Shown here: piece after piece, positions 14,687 to 17,560 of the stretch
How positions within the stretch are numbered: position 1 is the stretch's first letter
How the letters are laid out: every line of letters starts with the position of its first letter
Source of the DNA: Thermococci archaeon
GTDB lineage: Archaea; Methanobacteriota_B; Thermococci; Methanofastidiosales; B48-G16
Assembly: GCA_030668905.1 (NCBI GenBank)
Contig: DAOVEQ010000003.1
Span: forward strand, 1 to 17,560
Length of the DNA: 17,560 nucleotides
Direction of reading: 5' to 3'
Translations under genes and position numbers: made by a program
The notes under the pieces: model-generated
What the model was told of the DNA's origin: nothing
The model's input: the letters and a program-made list of their open reading frames with translations, nothing else
Databases searched by the model: none

Positions 14687-15832
14687 ATGTACGATTTAAT
14701 TATTGCAGGCGGCGGACCTTCCGGATCGGCGGCAGGCAGGATCGCAGGAAATATGAGTTTAGAAACTCTCTTAATTGAAAAAGAAACGTTCCCAAGATAT
14801 AAACCCTGCGGGGGAGCTTTTTCTGAACAGGCAATGTCGTATCTTGATTTTACTATTCCTAAATCCATTCACGAGAGAGATATATTCGGGGCCAGGGTGC
14901 ACTTCAGAGACCGAGTTATTGAAAAACACAAAAAGTATCGGATAGCAACTCTGGTAACCAGGAGTATTCTGGACAATTATCTATTGGAAAAAGCCAAAGA
15001 AACTGGAATTGAAGTAAAGATGGGAGAAAAAGTTATCGATTATAAAGAAAATTACAACTACGTAGAAGTATATACCGATGCGGGTGTGCATAAAGCGAAA
15101 TTCGCTATTGTGGCAGAAGGATCGCAAGGAAAACTTAAAAATCGAATAAGAAGGAGAGATAAAAGGAATGAGTACGGTATATGCATGGTTACGGAAATTA
15201 AAGAAGAGAATGAAGAAATAGATAGATACATCCATAACGCTATAGATATTCACCTCGGTATATCAAAAATGGGTTACGGCTGGATACTCCCTCATAAAAA
15301 TTACTACTCCGTAGGGATAGGGGGGCTGGCAAAGGATTTACCCTCTCCCAAGAAAACGATGATAAATTTTTTACGTAGCAATGGCTTTAACAACAAGTAT
15401 GAATTGAGAGCTCATTTGATTCCTGTCGGAGGACTAAAGCGAAATACGGTAAGCTCAAGAGTCGCCTTATGTGGAGATGCTGCAGGATTCGTAGATCCAT
15501 TTTATGGAGAGGGCATCGCGTATGCAATAAGATCAGGACAGATAGCGGCAGAAATAATATCTGATATTCTATTGAATAAGAACGAGTTAAGCTCATTGAA
15601 GAAGTATGAATCAATCTGTGAACTAGAATTTGCCGATAATTTAAAATATTCACTGATGCTTTCAAGGATGATGCATCGTTTTCCCGGAATCTTCTTTAAA
15701 ATCTTTACCAGTAACGAAGAGATCCTCGATAAATACCTCGAAGTTCCTGCTTTAAAAAGGACATACAAAAGTTACATTAAATGGTTAATTCCGAGGGTGC
15801 CGAAGTATCTTCTTTTTGGATCATTGATTTAA
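14687..15832 (+). CDS. Geranylgeranyl reductase family flavoprotein
   Basis: This is an FAD-dependent enzyme that most likely saturates isoprenoid chains of archaeal ether lipids (digeranylgeranylglycerophospholipid reductase type) or a related prenyl compound. The N-terminal dinucleotide fold is IIAGGGPSGSAAG (5-17). PRYKPCGG (36-43) is the family's signature, with Cys41 at the active site. The middle contains GYGWILPHKNYYSVGIGG (196-213). The second FAD motif is LCGDAAGFVDPFYGEGIAYA (261-280). The length of 381 residues is normal. The C-terminal ~70 residues are basic and hydrophobic (WLIPRVPKYLLFG) and probably lie on the membrane. The gene stands alone between trpB2 and hicBA. Several paralogues usually exist per archaeal genome, so the exact substrate is uncertain. 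Confidence 0.9.
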   Translation: MYDLIIAGGGPSGSAAGRIAGNMSLETLLIEKETFPRYKPCGGAFSEQAMSYLDFTIPKSIHERDIFGARVHFRDRVIEKHKKYRIATLVTRSILDNYLLEKAKETGIEVKMGEKVIDYKENYNYVEVYTDAGVHKAKFAIVAEGSQGKLKNRIRRRDKRNEYGICMVTEIKEENEEIDRYIHNAIDIHLGISKMGYGWILPHKNYYSVGIGGLAKDLPSPKKTMINFLRSNGFNNKYELRAHLIPVGGLKRNTVSSRVALCGDAAGFVDPFYGEGIAYAIRSGQIAAEIISDILLNKNELSSLKKYESICELEFADNLKYSLMLSRMMHRFPGIFFKIFTSNEEILDKYLEVPALKRTYKSYIKWLIPRVPKYLLFGSLI

Positions 15833-15998
15833 TTGGTTGATTTTTCTTTATCTCAAATATGGAAACAGATATATATCTTAGTAGGGTAGAGATTTTTAAA
15901 ATATAATGTTAGAAAAATATGACACATCCATATAAAACCGATGAGATCTATAGAAAAAAGAAAAAGATTTATTAAAAGAAGTGATAGTAGGTGATATC
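15833..15998 (+). promoter_or_regulatory. Intergenic region before hicBA, with palindrome and TATA box
   Basis: A T-rich stretch (TTTTTCTTT, 15841-15849) after the reductase gene may end its transcript. A perfect 12-base palindrome AGATATATATCT lies at 15867-15878. A TATA box ATATAAAAC at 15930-15938 predicts a start near 15960 and a leader of about 40 bases with the ribosome site AGGTGAT at 15989-15995. The low-complexity palindrome could be an operator, but chance is not excluded in such AT-rich DNA. Confidence 0.4.
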
Positions 15999-16232
15999 AT
16001 GAAACTATTAAGCTATAGAGTTCTGCTTAGGAAAGAGCCTGAGGGAGGTTATACGGTAACAGTTCCATCTCTCCCCGGTTGTATTACATACGGGGACACA
16101 ATAGAAAAATCAATAGAGATGGCAAAGGAAGCCATCGAATTATACATAGAAAGCTTGAAAGAGCACGGTGAAGAGATACCTACGGAGAAGGAGACTTTAG
16201 AATACACCCTAACGGTAGAAGCTCATGCCTAA
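15999..16232 (+). CDS. hicB: HicB-type antitoxin
   Basis: This is the antitoxin of a type II toxin-antitoxin pair, which binds and masks the HicA ribonuclease. The partial RNase H-like fold is evident: SYRVLLRKEPEGGYTVTVPSLPGCITYGDT, followed by the helix IEKSIEMAKEAIELYIESLKEHGEEIP. This is the standard HicB signature (GGY.V.VP.LPGC...G.T..EA). At 77 residues it is a short form with no C-terminal ribbon-helix-helix or HTH domain, so it probably cannot repress its own promoter alone. The frame opens at a GTG at 15981, but the ATG at 15999 is preceded at perfect distance by AGGTGAT and fits the family N-terminus. It overlaps hicA by 8 bases. Confidence 0.92.
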   Translation: MKLLSYRVLLRKEPEGGYTVTVPSLPGCITYGDTIEKSIEMAKEAIELYIESLKEHGEEIPTEKETLEYTLTVEAHA

Positions 16233-16452
16233 ACTTCCAACCCTTACTCCTAAGAAAACTATCAAGATTCTCGAAAAGAAAGGATTCGTACTGGATAGGG
16301 TGAAAGGAAGTCATCATATTTATTACCATCCAGTAACAAAAAGGAGAGTTATTGTTCCTCTCCATAAAAGAGATTTGCCAAAGGGAACATTGATCGAAAT
16401 TTTAAAACAGGCAGGCATAAGTAGAGAGGGGCTGAAAAAGATACTTGAGTGA
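16225..16452 (+). CDS. hicA: HicA-type mRNA interferase toxin
   Basis: This is a small double-stranded-RNA-binding-fold ribonuclease that cleaves mRNA when released from HicB. The 75 residues show the whole family pattern: KKTIKILEKKGFVLDRVKGSHHIYYHP with catalytic His30 in the GSHH motif, then RRVIVPLHKRDLPKGTLIEILKQAGIS. It follows hicB with an 8-base overlap; antitoxin-first order is common for short HicB partners. No separate ribosome site is needed if translation is coupled. Toxicity and target sites cannot be judged from the sequence. Confidence 0.94.
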   Translation: MPKLPTLTPKKTIKILEKKGFVLDRVKGSHHIYYHPVTKRRVIVPLHKRDLPKGTLIEILKQAGISREGLKKILE

Positions 16453-16488
16453 ATTCCGCCATCCTATGTATGGGCTAATAAAGCAATG

Positions 16489-16522
16489 ATTTGTACAAAA
16501 TTACGAAAAGGTTTAAATAATT
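16489..16522 (+). promoter_or_regulatory. Promoter of the MGMT gene, copy 2 of a shared element
   Basis: ATTTGTACAAAAT, then TACGAAAAGG and TTTAAATAATT. TTTAAA is centred about 65 bases before the ATG at 16580, giving a leader near 40 bases that includes the AAGGA site at 16570-16574. ATTTGTACAAAAT is a near-palindrome centred on TGTACA. A second AT box (AATATAAAC, 16542-16550) could also start transcription. Confidence 0.55.
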
Positions 16523-16579
16523 TAATAGGGTAGGATTGTAGAAATATAAACGAGTTAGGCGAAAGTTAAAAGGATTATC

Positions 16580-17131
16580 ATGAAGTTGAATCATTATTAT
16601 AAATCTTTTAAATTGAAATTCTATAATGTAACCATATTATGGTGCTTTACTAATAGTACTCCTAAAACAACAAGGATATACCTTCAAGAAAAAAGTGAAT
16701 TATCGAAATTGGGTACTTTATCTAATTTAAAAGAATACACTTGTAATATAGTTGATGATTTGATGTTTAATATGATAGAATTTTTTAAGGGTATTGATGT
16801 CAAATTTAATTTAGATAGCATTGATATTGACTTATGTTCTGATTTCCAAAAACAAGTTCTATTAGCTGAATATAACATTCCCCGAGGTTACATAAGCACA
16901 TACAAGAGAATTGCTACATTCATTGGTAATCCAAAAGGTTCAAGAGCCGTTGGAAATGCTCTAGCAAATAATCCATTCCCTTTAATTATTCCATGCCATA
17001 GAGCTGTAAAATCAAATGGTGAACTGGGTGGATTCCAAGGAGGTTTAAAAATGAAACAAGAATTGCTACAATTAGAAGGTATTAAATTTAATAAAAAAAA
17101 TAGAGTTATTTCAAAAAATGTATATTATTAG
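16580..17131 (+). CDS. ogt: Methylated-DNA-protein cysteine methyltransferase
   Basis: This is a suicide repair protein that moves methyl groups from O6-methylguanine to its own cysteine. The C-terminal domain is classic: FQKQVLLAEYNIPRGYISTYKRIATFIG (89-116) containing the helix-turn-helix, RAVGNALANNPFPLIIPCHR (122-141) with nucleophile Cys139 and arginine finger Arg123, and GGFQGGLKMKQELLQLEG (150-167). The N-terminal ~85 residues are poorly conserved, as is usual in this family. The 183-residue length is normal. The ATG has an AAGGA site five bases away. The coding sequence is visibly more AT-rich than its neighbours (long runs of AAT, TTA and ATT codons), which suggests later acquisition. 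Its promoter is shared in sequence with the reductase gene at 14687. Confidence 0.94.
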   Translation: MKLNHYYKSFKLKFYNVTILWCFTNSTPKTTRIYLQEKSELSKLGTLSNLKEYTCNIVDDLMFNMIEFFKGIDVKFNLDSIDIDLCSDFQKQVLLAEYNIPRGYISTYKRIATFIGNPKGSRAVGNALANNPFPLIIPCHRAVKSNGELGGFQGGLKMKQELLQLEGIKFNKKNRVISKNVYY

Positions 17132-17225
17132 TTTTTAACAGTTCATTGAATATCGTTTTTATAGTCGCTTCACTAATAAAAAATTATTTTGCTCCATATA
17201 AATGCAAATCCTTATTCGAACTTTC

Positions 17226-17560
17226 TCACTCAACAGTCACACTTTTAGCAAGATTCCTGGGTTTATCTATGGGGAGTCCTTTTTCTCTGGCTACGTAATA
17301 TGCGAGCAACTGGCCGATGATCGTGGCAGTGATGGCAAACTTTTCATCTTTTGATGTTCTTAGATAGAAATCAGGTTTTGTCTCTTTCTTATTGGAGATC
17401 TTTATCACTCTCGCTCCTCTCGCTTCAACTTCTTTCGTGTTGGAGATCATCTCATGATCATTATACGATATCAGCGAGATCACGGGTGTGCCATCTTCTA
17501 TTAACGCCAATGTTCCATGCTTTAGTTCTCCCCCCATCATTCCCTCTGCATGTATATATG
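17226..17560 (-). CDS. glmS: Glucosamine-fructose-6-phosphate aminotransferase, C-terminal part
   Basis: Only the end of the gene is in the window; the frame stays open past the right edge. The 111 visible residues begin [20 protein letters not shown] and end [25 protein letters not shown]. Both are hallmark segments of the second sugar-isomerase (SIS) domain of GlmS, including the lysine/histidine region ELKHG that lines the sugar pocket and the invariant [11 protein letters not shown] tail. The full enzyme makes glucosamine-6-phosphate from fructose-6-phosphate and glutamine, the entry to UDP-GlcNAc for surface glycans. An in-frame ATG pair at 17535-17540 is internal, not the start. It is convergent with the MGMT gene, with a 94-base AT-rich gap holding T runs that may end both transcripts. 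Confidence 0.94.
   Translation of the reverse strand, partial: YIHAEGMMGGELKHGTLALIEDGTPVISLISYNDHEMISNTKEVEARGARVIKISNKKETKPDFYLRTSKDEKFAITATIIGQLLAYYVAREKGLPIDKPRNLAKSVTVE

Noticed and set aside
15981..15998. GTG at 15981 as hicB start
   Set aside because: The ATG at 15999 has an ideal AGGTGAT ribosome site and fits the usual HicB N-terminus; the GTG has none.
1..17560. tRNA or rRNA genes, CRISPR arrays, IS elements, integrases or attachment sites
   Set aside because: Read through both strands by eye; no cloverleaf, regularly spaced repeat, transposase or integrase frame was found, although a short degenerate element could be missed without a search tool.

Overview
The window is AT-rich archaeal DNA, most likely from a euryarchaeon. 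The evidence is a deoxyhypusine synthase, an archaeal-type two-subunit phenylalanyl-tRNA synthetase with a long helix-turn-helix-rich PheS, a geranylgeranyl-reductase-type flavoprotein of ether-lipid metabolism, an archaeal TrpB2, an S-layer-like secreted protein, and BRE/TATA promoters about 25 bases upstream of start codons. I cannot assign a genus. No rRNA, tRNA, CRISPR array, IS element or integrase was seen.

Layout. (1) 61-3524, plus strand: a tightly packed, partly overlapping four-gene envelope cluster. It encodes a secreted all-helical repeat protein, a membrane-anchored winged-helix regulator with an outward-facing beta domain, a one-pass membrane protein carrying the same helical repeat, and a polytopic GT-C-like membrane protein. 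This is the least described and most interesting unit. (2) 3519-8427, minus strand: pheS-pheT, then an SppA-type signal peptide peptidase and deoxyhypusine synthase. (3) 8599-11988: an MFS transporter, a convergent HAD phosphatase, a decayed macro-domain gene, a lipoprotein with a glutamine-amidotransferase-like fold, and a small SnoaL/NTF2-like protein. (4) 12019-13187: a secreted S-layer-like domain protein and a divergent ICMT/PEMT-type membrane methyltransferase, sharing an intergenic region with two dyad repeats. (5) 13263-15832: a stand-alone TrpB2 and a geranylgeranyl-reductase-family flavoprotein. (6) 15999-17131: a hicBA toxin-antitoxin pair and an AT-rich O6-methylguanine-DNA methyltransferase. 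(7) 17226 to the right edge: the C-terminal end of GlmS, minus strand.

Two initiation modes can be read from the sequence. Genes inside operons carry Shine-Dalgarno sites, several overlapping the upstream stop codon. Single genes such as the MFS transporter, SnoaL-like protein, methyltransferase and trpB2, and also sppA, have a TATA box centred about 24-28 bases before the start codon, which predicts leaderless mRNAs. Two unrelated genes, the geranylgeranyl reductase homologue and the MGMT, share an almost identical promoter of about 34 bases containing a TGTACA palindrome.
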